Assembly (NCBI GenBank): GCA_905250125.1
Contig: CAJNOL010000087.1
Span: 124,001 to 188,000, forward strand
Direction of reading: 5' to 3'
DNA from: Rotaria sordida
Lineage: Eukaryota > Rotifera > Eurotatoria > Philodinida > Philodinidae
DNA: 64,000 nucleotides
The translations under genes were made by a program, and so were the position numbers. The notes beneath the pieces are model-generated. The model did not search any database. It worked only from the letters and a program-made list of their open reading frames with translations, and was not told where the DNA came from. Shown here one piece after another: positions 1 to 11,463 of this stretch (position 1 is its first letter; every line of letters begins with the position of its first letter).

Positions 1-362
1 TATGTGTAATTAAAAATTTTTAAGAAAGATCTCGACAAACATATCTGTTTATTTACAAGAGACAGAACGTGAATACAGCAAATGATCAACATTATGCATG
101 CATTATAACTGATACAAAAAACATTATTTTTCGGATATATGGTTCTAGTTACAGGAGAGAAGTAACAGAGATATCCTACTTGACCAGGTACCTCCATATG
201 TATATATACATTCTCCTGGTAGCAGATTAATTCATTCTGTTATAAATAAATCAAATTTGGATCTTTTTATTTTATATTTCAATAAAAAGATATCATTATA
301 TTTGTTTTCATTTATTACATTGGTTTTATGCAAACTATTATCCATTTCAAAATATAATGTGT
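1..362. other. AT-rich sequence, no gene seen
   Basis: Non-coding start of the window. No open frame with coding character, RNA gene or repeat was recognised before the foldback element that follows. Confidence 0.5.
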
Positions 363-905
363 TCTACTGTTTTTTTGAATAACTCCATAACGCAAGCAGC
401 TAGAGATCTGTGATTTTCACCAATCGATGAAGGAGATAGGGGCATGCCTTTTTCTCTAATATTGTAAAAAACGAAATCATTTTAAAATCAGTCATTTCTA
501 CAAAATATCGAAAAAATATGTAAAAACGGTCTATCATTCAGATAAAATTTTGACAAAAAGTACGAAAATTTGCTTAAAAATCAAAAGAAACTACAGTTTT
601 CGTGCGAGTAAATAGACGATTTTATTTGCTCAACATCAGGATATGGAAAGATAATCATTCCAATTATATCTTGAAGTATATGATCTGAAGTCCCTCTATC
701 TAGATCACATGTCAAAAACAAAATTTCATCGGAATGACAGATCATTTTCATGCACATTTTGTAATATTTTGCAGAAATGACTGATTTAAAAATGATTTCA
801 TCTTATACAATATTGGAGAAAAAGATGTACTCCTGTCTCCTTAATTGGTTGGTGAAAACTGCAGATCTCTAGCTGTTGGCGTTATCGAGTAATTCGAAAA
901 ACAGT
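363..905. repeat. Foldback (long inverted repeat) element, family A copy 1
   Basis: Bases about 363-510 are an imperfect reverse complement of about 765-905. Both arms carry the same ordered words, including CAGCTAGAGATCTG near the outer end and AAATCAGTCATTTCT near the inner end. About 250 bases of unrelated AT-rich DNA separate the arms. This is the architecture of a non-autonomous foldback or MITE-like element, and there is no transposase frame. A diverged relative lies at about 55225-55710. Target-site duplications were not resolved. The short frames at 876-1188 lie in or beside it and are not judged to be genes. Confidence 0.7.
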
Positions 906-1286
906 GAAGCATATTGTATTTTGAAATGGACAATAATATGCAAGTTAATGAGTCTATCAAAGTCATGCACAACATTATTTTTTGTTACTTCCAATTTTTT
1001 TTCTATTCTGGATCATTTATATAGAAGAGAAGAAAATCAACAAAGGCGTACACATTTTAAAAGCATTCATCCATTCGCTTTCTTATTTATCTAACTATCG
1101 TGATTGTATTTACACACTTTTATATGTATTAAGCAGAAAGAAAAATATATCACTAAAAATATTTTTCCCATATCTTCTCGTAAGGTAAGTGACTCATTGA
1201 TTGAGTCAAAACATATTCATTTATCGTTTTAAATCATCCGTTACGACACTTAATCTACTTCTTTTTCGTTACGACAGTTTAAAAGA

Positions 1287-2373
1287 ATGTCATCGTCCGT
1301 ACGATTTCAAAAACTTCATAAGGATTTAATAATAATTAAAACATCGTATTTACCATCATTGCGTTCAATATCATTAATACTAAATATAATTTTATTTCTG
1401 GTTGTATGTATATTTATTTTATGTTTATTACGTGTTATTACTGATGAAAAATCAATTTCTAAAAAATCAACAAATAAATTAACAACACCTGATCAATCTA
1501 AGAAGTATAAAGATATTCCACGTAAAAAATATTATTATGATTATGAACCTTATCTTAACAATGTACCATTGAAATCAAATAATAAAACTCGTCGATTTTT
1601 TTATATTGATCTTGGATGTTTTGATGGTCGTGATATTGATTATTTTATACATTTTCATTCAGCAAATATGTTACGTTTAGGAACACTTAGTATTATTGCA
1701 TTTGAACCTGATCCAATAAATTTTTCTGCCTGTAAACTAATACAACAACGGCATAAATCAATTCAAGGAACATTTTATGATGCTGCTGTTTGGACTGAAA
1801 CTGGTCAAGTACGATATGCAACAGAAAAAGGACAAAAATCTAAAATAGATCCAAATTCCGCATTATTTGTTCGATCAATTGATTTTTCAACATGGATGAT
1901 AGAAAATTTTCATGTTGATGATTATGTTTATGTTAAATTTGCAATTGAAGGTGCTGAAATACCTATTTTAGAAAAAATGGTTCTCGATCAAAGTTTAGCA
2001 TTAATTGATGATTTAGAAATTGAATGGCATGAAGGATTATCACCTAATTTAGAACCACGACGTATTGCACTTGAATGTATGTTTGACAATTTTGGAATGG
2101 ATTTTATTTATATGATCAAGCCAGTTGATTTAACACATGCTTTCAATATTAAAGAGAAATATGAAGCTGTACTAAAAGATCGAGGATGGTATATTTTACA
2201 AAATATAATTTGCTCGTTTTCATTTCCATTTTCTATTTTATTTTTTTTTTAGGAGACTAAAAGATCCATTGACTCGATTTCATTATAAAACTCGAAAAGA
2301 CGTACCCGATTTATTAATTGAACGATTAAAACAAAAACAAAAACAAAAACAAAAACAAGCTGTTCCTCATTGA
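1287..2373 (+). CDS. FkbM-family SAM-dependent methyltransferase, membrane-anchored
   Basis: Exons 1287-2188 and 2253-2373 (340 residues; the 64-base intron reads GTATAT..TTTAG). Residues about 27-49 are one hydrophobic segment after a short basic N-terminus, so a type II (Golgi/ER) membrane protein is likely. The lumenal domain shows the FkbM/Methyltransf_21 signatures: an S-adenosylmethionine loop (IDLGCFDGRD) followed by the acidic strand AFEPDP. Such enzymes O-methylate sugars or other small acceptors, but the substrate here cannot be told. The C-terminus is a Lys-Gln repeat from a CAAAAA microsatellite, ending QAVPH. A poly(A) signal AATAAA lies at 2381-2386, eight bases past the stop. 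The gene converges on the G gamma gene. Without splicing, the frame would stop at 2252 in an intron-like T tract, which supports the spliced model. The family call is from motifs only. Confidence 0.85.
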
Positions 2374-2704
2374 TCTAGTCAATAAACTCTAGTCATTCTT
2401 AACATCATTCTTATTAATTCTTTTTTTTATTAATATTTATATCATAACATCAAATGACAATAAGCAAATAAAACGAAAAAACAAAGAAGAAGAAGAAGAA
2501 GAAGAAAAAGGAGTTTGATCCACAACACACAAAGATAATAAAATGAGAAAAGCAGAAATAACATAAGATCAATTCGAAAGTGCACATTAAAAAAAATTTT
2601 TTTTCGTTTTCTTGTTTTGTTCAATACCAAGTACGATGTAAATAACGTGCTAAGCTGCCAAGCATATACTTGACTACATGGATAAATAGCACCCCATATC
2701 TTAG
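2374..2704. other. Convergent 3' region between methyltransferase and G gamma
   Basis: Short spacer shared by two converging 3' ends. It holds the AATAAA at 2381-2386 and an AGA/GAA microsatellite around 2486-2510. The two 3' untranslated regions probably abut or overlap here. The frame at 2442-2765 (-) is low-complexity and runs into the G gamma gene out of frame, so it was not called. Confidence 0.5.
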
Positions 2705-2908
2705 TCATAAAGTAACACAACCTTGCTTTTCTTTGAATGGATTTTCTCTTGCAAATCCAGCCCAACCACGAACTAAAACATCTCCACTTTCATGATCTTG
2801 ACAAAATTTGATTAAATCTTTGCATACAATTGATACTTTAACACGTTCAATATTAGCTTCAGCTCGTAATTGTTCTACTAATTTTTGTTTATTAGTTATT
2901 GTCGACAT
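2705..2908 (-). CDS. Heterotrimeric G protein gamma subunit
   Basis: A single-exon, 67-residue protein, the usual length for a G gamma. It follows the family from end to end: an N-terminal coiled-coil helix (KLVEQLRAEANIERVKVS) that pairs with G beta, a second helix with the central DLIKFCQDHES stretch, the conserved ENPFKEKQ loop, and a C-terminal CAAX box CVTL. The terminal leucine predicts geranylgeranylation of the cysteine and attachment to the inner face of the plasma membrane. The ATG at 2908 is the only start giving a complete protein. It works with a G beta subunit not present here. Which vertebrate gamma subtype it matches cannot be decided by eye. Confidence 0.95.
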   Translation of the reverse strand: MSTITNKQKLVEQLRAEANIERVKVSIVCKDLIKFCQDHESGDVLVRGWAGFARENPFKEKQGCVTL

Positions 2909-4372
2909 TATATATCTATGTTCGTTTTAATGAATAATAATAAAATAATACGATTTAATTATAGACATCTTACTTACGATTTATCGAAAAGATTAATAAG
3001 AAAAATTTTAATCTACAAAAAGAAAAAAAGTCAAGTTAAAGCAAAGTTAAAAAACTAGAATAAATGAGTATAATGTTACACATCCTTTTTTTTCTCCTTC
3101 TCAGTGTGTGTGTAACTGAAGAACGTTCACAGGTTTTCATTTTTCTTTTTCTTCATCGTCTGCTTTTTCCTTAGTCAGAAAGAAAAGAAGGTGATCATTT
3201 TTTTTTCTTTCCTTAAGACAGGAAATTAGACAAACGAACAATGAGGTTATTTTTCAAAGCTATAGTCTCGTCTTCTTTTGCCTAATGTTTTCTTCTTCTT
3301 TTCTTTCTTTTACTTGTGTCATTTTGTCATTGACAACGTCATGAAGGATAATCTTTTCACGCTTATATTCATAGATAAATAGGCACAAGAAAATTTTTGA
3401 TAGCAATATATCACGATTACTATTTCGTAAACTCGCATCTTTTTTTTCTTCTCTTAGGCCTATTGCCATCATGGGATCGAAAGAGCGAATAATAACTATC
3501 TATGTTCTATCATTCGCAATAATGACATTTGAACAAAAAAATGTCCTTTCTATTTGTTCAATCAAGCATATGAAAATCTAAAATAAGAAGAAAAAAAAAT
3601 CAATAGATAAAAGAAAGAACATGTTATTAATTATACGTATAATGTCGACTATTTATATCTTTTTGCATAAATCTTAGAAATTTGTTCTTCTTATTCTTTT
3701 ATCTTATGTATGTATAAAAAAGACTTATTTTTCAAGTATAAACTTAAACTATAACTTCATTAATCTTAGTAATTTAAATACAAAAAAAAAAGTACTATCT
3801 TCTATTATTCCTTTTCTCGAACAAAAACAAACCAAACTTTCATTAAAATATTTGTTCTGAAACATTAAACATATCTGTAACTCAATACATAATACAGTAA
3901 TATGGAAGTGAATATCATCTATAAATATAAATAATTATTCTCTGCACGCTACTTTAATGGGAATTATTCACCTAACCGAAAAGAAACGGAAAGAGAAAAA
4001 ACCTAAACATTAGCTTGTATGGATATATTTCCGCAATTCGATCGTCGTATGTACACAAAAAAGCCATCAATCAAACCACTATTCGCATAAACGATATAAC
4101 AAAAAAAAAGAAAAAAAGCAAGAAATAATCATCATTCAATAAAAGTTGTAATTAGTTATTTTTTTTTAATCTCTAAAATCTCATTCAAATTAATATGAAA
4201 GAAAAGAATAAAACATATCACGAGAGACTTTTAGAGAGAAATATAATTTAAAAAGAAAAACAAAAGGCATAAGTAAATGAATTAAGTAGTAACCATGTTT
4301 AATATCCTAGATATAATAAATGAACGAGATTCAAAAAAAAAATTATTTTTTATTTTGTACCAAAATTGTTCG
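2909..4372. other. Intergenic, upstream of G gamma and downstream of TBC1D22
   Basis: About 1.5 kb of AT-rich DNA with T- and A-runs and no convincing coding frame. It probably contains the G gamma promoter near 2909-3200 and the 3' untranslated region of TBC1D22 just below 4373. Nothing else was recognised. Confidence 0.5.
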
Positions 4373-7300
4373 CTAGTTTGATAAATGCCGTGGTGCATTT
4401 GCAAACATAACCTTTAATTGATATGCTTCAGCTGTTAATATACTTATATCATTACTTGTCCATGAATGTGTTGGTAAATTTTGTAGCAGAAGTAATATAC
4501 CCTAATGAAGATTTAAACAATAACAAAAAAAATAAGTAAAGAAAATCTTTTTTTTTTGTACTTGAAAATCTTTTTCACGTAAAAGATCTTTGGAAAAACG
4601 AACAAGAAATGATGCACATATATACAAATGAAATTGTGAAAATCCATTTTGTTCAGACTAGAAATAAATTCTTGTTTAGTTTATTATTTTTATTCTTCTT
4701 ACAAAAAGAATTACATACAAGATATGTATCCCAAAGACGAATTGTACAACGTACAGGTAATTCACGCATAAGTAAATTATTCATCCAACGAAAAGCAAAT
4801 TGTAGAAATTCGATATGTTGATTTTTTAAATGTCGATATAATGGTTCTAAATTAAAAATACAAAAATTCTCAATAAAAAAGAAAGAGATTTTTTCTTTTT
4901 CTTTTTTTTAACAAACCATCAATGCGTTTAACAAGTTCTTCAAGTGTTCGAACTTTATATTGTATACCGGGTTGAGCAAATGTATAATTATCTTGAATAC
5001 CCTCGAGTAAATGTGATGTAGCCCAATAACTATCAGCTTCAACAATTTTTCGATTTGTTTCTGGTATTGAACTAATATCAAAATTTTCAATTTCAACATC
5101 TAATTTCAAAAATTATTTCACAATGAAACTTGTTTTCTTGTTAAAAACAAAAAACAACTTTAGCTTACCATTTTCAATAAATTCAGAAAGAAAAACAACA
5201 AAAAATGGTGTAACAAGATCATTAATACCTTGAACATAACCACTAGCTGGATGACGAATTGCCCATATAAATAAAATACGTTCAAATAATTCTTGCACAA
5301 CAGTCTGTTGAAATATTGGCATTAGAGGATTCATTCGTGGAATGTCTATATGAATCTAAACAGGTAATAATTCAAATTTACTAATATAAAGATCTTCATA
5401 TTATGTTAAACTTGAAAAGACTCTGGTTGGAAATAGATAAGTACTATCATAGATAAGACATTGACGTAAATATGAATTTTCAAGAGTTGGTTTTAGAAAT
5501 GAATATGTCACAATACTCTGCAAATTAATCTTTTGAGTCCCATAGTAGCAAAAAAAAACTACAGATGTTTTATAATTATTTTTCCATAACATAATTTATA
5601 AAACTTGACATGTTGTCACTAGGAATAAGGCAATAGACAATCAACTAATTAATAGATAGATGCGCTTATATGACACTGTCTGTCAAAATTTGCTTTGAGA
5701 TAATATACAATTTCACAATGAACAAGTTAAAAATCACAGAGAAGATTCTAAAATTCTTTAAAATTTACATTCAAATATAATAAAATTCATATAAAATCTT
5801 ATATTGAACATGAATTATGTAAGCTCGCACGAAATATTTTTATTATAATTTAATGTAATGACTTGCTTCAACTCAATTCAATAGATTTCATTTGGAACTT
5901 AAAATACGAGTATGATGAAATTATAAGCATTCGCAATCATAGCTCGTTGTTTAAGAAATTTCATCATTTTTTGTGAGTTTTAATTTTCATCAAAACAGAT
6001 GCAGTCGTAAAATTTGTGAGATATTTCTCCGCTTATATTAAATTAACAGTCATATTGTATTTTTTTTTCTGCACTTTTCAAAGAGAAAAAAAGCAAATAT
6101 CACGTCCGTAGTTGTCAGTTCTCTATAAGATGGAAGTCATTAGGGAATAACTTTTACACATCTGAGTAATTAAAAAAAAATGTTTGACAAAGTTTTTTTC
6201 TTAATTGAATACCTGTCGAAATGTATCTTGATGTTCACTGTCAGTACGTGTATGATAATACTGACTAACATAAGACCAATATTCATTACGTTTTCTTGTT
6301 AATGTATCTTCTCGTCGTTCAACTTTTGATGGTAAATAACCCTAAAATAAGTATTGAATTAAAAAACAAGAAAAGAAATGCCAAATAAAGAAATCAATTA
6401 TACACAAAGTAATTTCCATGCTTGTGCTCGATATTGTTTTGGAATACCATTCCAACTTGCTTTACGAAGTTCATCTAAATAAAAAGAATAATTTATTAAA
6501 AAAAAAAAGAATTATATCTTATGTTAAGGATTAATTTATACTGAGATCAATATTGCTTTGTTCAAAAATTTGTTTAAATTTATTTTCTTTTTGAATATCA
6601 ATATCAGATTTTGTTATTAAATTCGATCTTGTATTATTTGTAGTAAGAGGAGAATTTGAATTATTATTATTATTATTAGTAGTAGTAGTATTTGTATATC
6701 GAATAGGTACTAATGGTTTTATATTTGGATAATCACCAACTCGACGTCCAATACCTGGACATGTAGTTGAACTTGCATTTGCTGTTTTAGTTGGTCTTCG
6801 TACTAGAATGAACAAATGAAATAATAGAAAAGTCTATGTAAGGATGTAGTGTTAGTGTAAATACTGACAGTGAATTAATGACATAGGGTCCACTATGACG
6901 CTGACATCTGCGTTTGCTGCAGTATTGAAATACTCTCTCTATCACAATATGTTCTTTTTTGTAGCGGTGTGTTCTAATACTTCAGTATGCACTAACGAGA
7001 AAACATTTTTAACTGATCGATTGCTTTCTCACTAACAATTGCTGGATTATGAGTTATTGACCAAACTGATTCGGAGTATGACTATATGAAATGCCCTTCT
7101 GGTTTTATAGAAAACCAGTTTTTGATCTACTTAGATTATAAAGTATATCGAGTTGCTTATAAGACAATAATCTTTTCTATTTTCTAAAAATGAATTCTAA
7201 GTAAAATAATACTATTTTAGAGGTTTTTACAGTAAGATGTTGATATATATCTGTTAAATGAATTAAAGTAGCTGTATTTTCTGTAAAATAAAACGATTAG

Positions 7301-10300
7301 AAATAGAAAAGATCATTGTTTTCTAGACAGCTCGATATGTTCTATAAGCTGGACTGATCAAAAAAAAAATCTTTTTCGACAAACTTATTAGTCTGAAAAA
7401 TCAGAAGGAGATTTTTCTATGGTCATAGTCGGGAATCAGCATAGTCGATAGTCCATAACTTACTAGCTTTCGATGAGAAAGTGATTGATCAGTTGAAAAC
7501 ATTTCCTTGTAAGTCAGTAGTCAGTAAATTGAATTTGTGTATTTCTAGGTCTATGCAAGGATCTATTTTTGTCGAGATTTATTATAACAACGAATGAATA
7601 TTGTCATTTCTGCTTAATATTTATGATTAATAAAAAAAAAAAGCACTGAACTGTTAATCTAAATGACAGCTTTACTGAATGAATCTTTCTTTATCAATTA
7701 ATCATAAATCGCACGAGAAAATTTTTATAATAGAAACTACTCTTTTCTTTACAAATGCCGGAAACGATCAAAAATAAACTAATTTGATTAGGAATGACAC
7801 GGATATGGCATAGATAAGATTATTATTTTTAGCTCGGAAGTGAACTCAATTCAAGCACTAAAAGTTCATGATTTGAAAAATCATTCATTCTTTTTTATAA
7901 ATAAATTTTTCTCATTTGATTTCAAAACTATCTAATTAGAGAACATAAAATCTATTGTAAGATTAATCATCAATCTATAATGTAAATGAATCATTCATAA
8001 ATTTGCTAGATATATAAAACATGTGTAAAAAAAAATTTAGACGAAATAGATAAGATGTTTAATACTAAATAAAATTACTTGATGTCACTTTATTTTTGTC
8101 AATGCAAAGAAAAAGCTGCAGCGAACAGAGAATTATATTCGCTAAAATCATTCGACTAGTTACAACATTAAAAAATAGACTGTCAGCTTTGTATATGCTT
8201 TTATCATATTATTACTGATTGATGTTTCGAATCTGACAGAAACCATCTATTCCATTAGTCGGAATAAATAAAAAAAAATCTCAAGTTTATTGTAATACTT
8301 CAAAACTTTCTGACATAACATATATAGTCAACGTCAAAAGTTTCGCACACCTTTCTTTTTTTAAATAGTAGAGTAAAATTAAATCTCTGCTTAAATATCA
8401 GAATGATTATAATAATGTTTAATGATTTGTTCTTTTGTATTATATCATTTATTATTCATCATCATAATTAAACCTATTTCAATAAGTAATGAATGCTATT
8501 TGAATGTATCTTTCTATTCATAGAATAATGCTTTGTGTAATAGTATGATACATTTTTTTCTACTTGATAAGACATAATTATTACCTTTACTTATGTCCTA
8601 CATAATGAAATGTTTTTTTTACTAATTTTGATCTATGGTAAATTTTTGCTTTATTTAATATTAAACTCACAGGGTGCCAATTAAATACACTTCATGCAAC
8701 TTATTCAAATCTCTATTTGTCTTTATTCATTCAAATGACATAAATAAGAAGGTATAAGAAAATGGTAGATCTAAGGTGATGAAAAAAGTTTAATAACCAT
8801 GTATTTTTCAGCTTTTTTTTCATAATGCTAAGCACCTAGATCAAATTCAGATAATGACTATAATAATCAACGAAGTTTTCTATCTAATGCATTCTATACC
8901 AAGATTTCAAAGGTGAACTATGATTGCAAGGGTTCTAAAAAACCAGACATAGTATGTTTCAGATTCCAGAAACCATTTTTTAACAATGCTATTTTAAAGA
9001 GCACAAAATGAGGAGTCGCCGCGTTTTCTACGACCTTCGCTTTAAAACGTAAAAGCATGACAAAAACCGTAAAAAAACGCTTTTTTTCAGTTTCTGTCAT
9101 GCTTTTACGTTTTGAACCGAAGGTCGTAGAAAATGCGGCGACTCCTCATTTTGTGCTCTTTAAAATGGCATTGTTAAAAAATAGTTTCTGGAATCTGAAA
9201 AATACTATGTCTGGTTTTCTAGAAACCTTGCAATCATTGTTCATCTATGATATCTTGGTATAGAATGCATTAGATAGAAGACTCCATTGACTATTAAAAT
9301 TATTGTTTGAATTTGAGCTAGATGCTTAATATTATAAAAAAAATAAAAATAAAAAATACGTTGCTGTTAAACTTGTTTTAATCATTTTATAACAATCTAT
9401 TGAAGTACAGTTTTTGATATTTAATACTTAAGCTCTACTATACAAGTATATAATAATAGTAAATTAATATTACCTAGGTTCACTATACAACTTAGAAATA
9501 GCGTTCTGCACGAGTACAACTTGTCGCAATCGGGCCAGGATAGGTGTGCCTGATATTCGGCTGGAGCCAATCGACATCCGGCACATACTTTCACGGTTTT
9601 CAAAGTTTTATTTTATATGAAAAAGTATACTATTCAGTTTCTTCCATAAACAGCAACAAAAAAAAGAGATCATCTTAAATTTCACAAAAAAAGCAAGCGA
9701 TTCGAAAATTCACTTGGTATCATTTTGCTTCTAAAGTTCGATCAATTTCGCCTAAGTATACGTTTGCTTATTGCTGATGACGCTGGAATGGAATGTACTG
9801 TTGATGCCAAATTTCATAATTGTGTATATATAGATGAATGCATTTTTCATCACGATAGTATATGTTCCTCTCTATGTGTTCAGCAAGTTCGTCATATGGT
9901 TCGTCATCATCTGTAGATGAATTTTCATTAAAAGCGAATTCTTGTAGTAAAATAAAATTACTTTCTACTTCTGTGACTTGTTCGCAAGTACAATAAATTG
10001 CTCAAATTCTCACTCCTATGCTTTTAATATAAATTAGTAGTTTGACAAAGTAAAAATATGTTGAAACGTCGAGATCTCATTAATCGTCAAAACAAGTTCG
10101 GGCCTGATCCGGTTGCAGGACACTACTTAAAGCAAAACGAAACTTGTGATGTCGAATGTATATTCTTTTGAACCTCTGAGTCTGAATATTTCATTTACGA
10201 AAATTCGTTATTTCAAATACGATTTTAGAGTTTCATGATGTATTCATAGAAAACATTCTGTTTAGAATTTGTCAATTTGATTTTTCAAGAAAAAGAACTC

Positions 10301-11022
10301 AGTATCGAAAGATGAAAATCCTGTCAAATGATCATACGTTACTTTTATAGATATATGCTCAATTTTTCTAATGATTACTCCTATAAATCTAACAATGGCA
10401 TCCTTCTTTTTTTAAGTATTATATTAATCTAATTACCGGCCGATACATCAAGTGTAACTTGATGTGATTGACTTTTCGATTTATGTTCTTGTATAACTCT
10501 TGATGCAACTTCATCAACTGCCTAAATAATTTAAATAAATATTATTTTACTTTTTAGTTTGATTGAATTATTTTCTTTTTGTTTTATCAAACCTGTTTTG
10601 AAATGCCTAATAATTGTGTTTGATAATCATTACCATTTCCATTATTATCATTTCCATTATTATCACTATCAGTTAATTTTAAAGTCATCGTTCCATCATC
10701 TATTTCCCAAGCATCATCGGTATTTATTGCATATTCATGAAATTTTTCTTGATCTTTTTTCTTTGATATTAATGGATTTGTTACATTTGGTTTTCTAAAA
10801 AATTTAAATCAATTAAAATAAATTTTGTTTTATCTTTTGTCTTGTTTTTTTTTGGTTTTTTTACTTATTTGAAAGTTTTGATGAAAGTGGTGGGTGTTGA
10901 GCACCGAAAACAGGCCTTTTATTGAAGAATATATTTTAATTAATCTATTAATAAAGAAGAATTTACCTTCCAGGTACAGTATGTTCAGTTTTCCATAAAG
11001 TTGATTGTGTATTACTAGACAT
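4373..11022 (-). CDS. TBC1D22: TBC1D22-type Rab GTPase-activating protein
   Basis: Twelve exons in transcript order: 11022-10967, 10915-10865, 10794-10593, 10521-10437, 6802-6542, 6474-6404, 6341-6213, 5355-5169, 5099-4917, 4846-4719, 4657-4562, 4501-4373 (525 residues; TBC1D22A/B are about 505-517). The N-terminus has the family motif RPVFGAQHPPL. The TBC domain starts near residue 235 and has both catalytic fingers: the arginine finger IHIDIPR (286-292) and the glutamine finger YVQ (325-327). The segment RILFIWAIRHPASGYVQGIN is diagnostic of TBC1D22. The protein should accelerate GTP hydrolysis on a Golgi/endosomal Rab; TBC1D22 proteins also bind 14-3-3 and ACBD3. A poly-Asn/Thr stretch in exon 5 comes from a microsatellite. 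Most introns are about 50-90 bases, but two are long: 5356-6212, and 6803-10436 with two foldback elements. It is divergent from the 11464 gene. Confidence 0.95.
6998..7510. repeat. Foldback element in TBC1D22 intron
   Basis: About 6998-7245 pairs as an imperfect reverse complement with about 7255-7510. Matching words run inward in the same order on both arms, for example AACTGATC with GATCAGTT, and TCTTTTCTATTT with AAATAGAAAAGA. The loop is very short, so the whole 0.5 kb can fold on itself. There is no protein frame. It is MITE-like, with its type unassigned. Confidence 0.6.
8820..9340. repeat. Near-perfect long hairpin element in TBC1D22 intron
   Basis: Two arms of roughly 240 bases (about 8820-9062 and 9090-9340) are inverted copies separated by only about 25 bases. 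Pairing is tight around the centre (words CATGACA/TGTCATG, GGAGTCGCCGCG with CGCGGCGACTCC allowing one change) and frays outward. The 60-68 residue frames seen on both strands (8918-9100 and 9057-9263) translate to almost the same peptide because of the symmetry and are not genes. This looks like a young foldback/MITE insertion. Confidence 0.8.
9421..10436. other. Rest of the long TBC1D22 intron, including a GC-richer patch
   Basis: Mostly AT-rich intron. Bases about 9490-9605 are visibly less AT-rich and, read on the minus strand, give a short frame with a Cys pattern (CAGC, then PDCDKLYSC). A further patch at 10075-10140 is also less AT-rich. No gene model could be built from these; they may be remnants of an old insertion. 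Confidence 0.3.
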
Positions 11023-11463
11023 TTTACAATGATTTAGTAAAGCATAATGTTAATATCCTGAAAATTTAGTTATAATTTTTAGATTTTATTTTCGATAAAA
11101 ATAAATAAAGCATATATATATCAATAAAATGAAGGACACATTAAGACATAAAAGAGGAACCAAAATAGAGAATAAATAAACAATAAATAAGAATCGAATG
11201 ATATATGATAATAAGAAAATGTAATATAATATTTTTCTATTGGATAAATTATTAACCAATAGAAAATAAATTATTTTAATCTATATAATCAAAGAAACAG
11301 AATTTGTTTTTTAAATATAATTATAAATATGAAAGAATTAAATAAGTAATTTCGTATAGATGAAAATTGAAACAATAAATGAGATTACCAAACCGTTTCT
11401 ACAGTGACAGTATTGATGATGTCAAAAGATATTTGAAAACGAATAATTTCAGTTTCTTTTCCA
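11023..11463. promoter_or_regulatory. Shared intergenic promoter region, TBC1D22 / 11464 gene
   Basis: The 441 bases between two divergent start codons must hold both 5' untranslated regions and promoters. The sequence is AT-rich. It includes an inverted motif around 11232-11273, where ATTTTTCTATTGG is followed by its near-complement CCAATAGAAAAT. No TATA box or initiator was identified with confidence. Confidence 0.5.

Noticed and set aside
8918-9263. Two 60-68 residue frames on opposite strands with nearly the same peptide
   Set aside because: They are mirror translations of the two arms of one inverted repeat.
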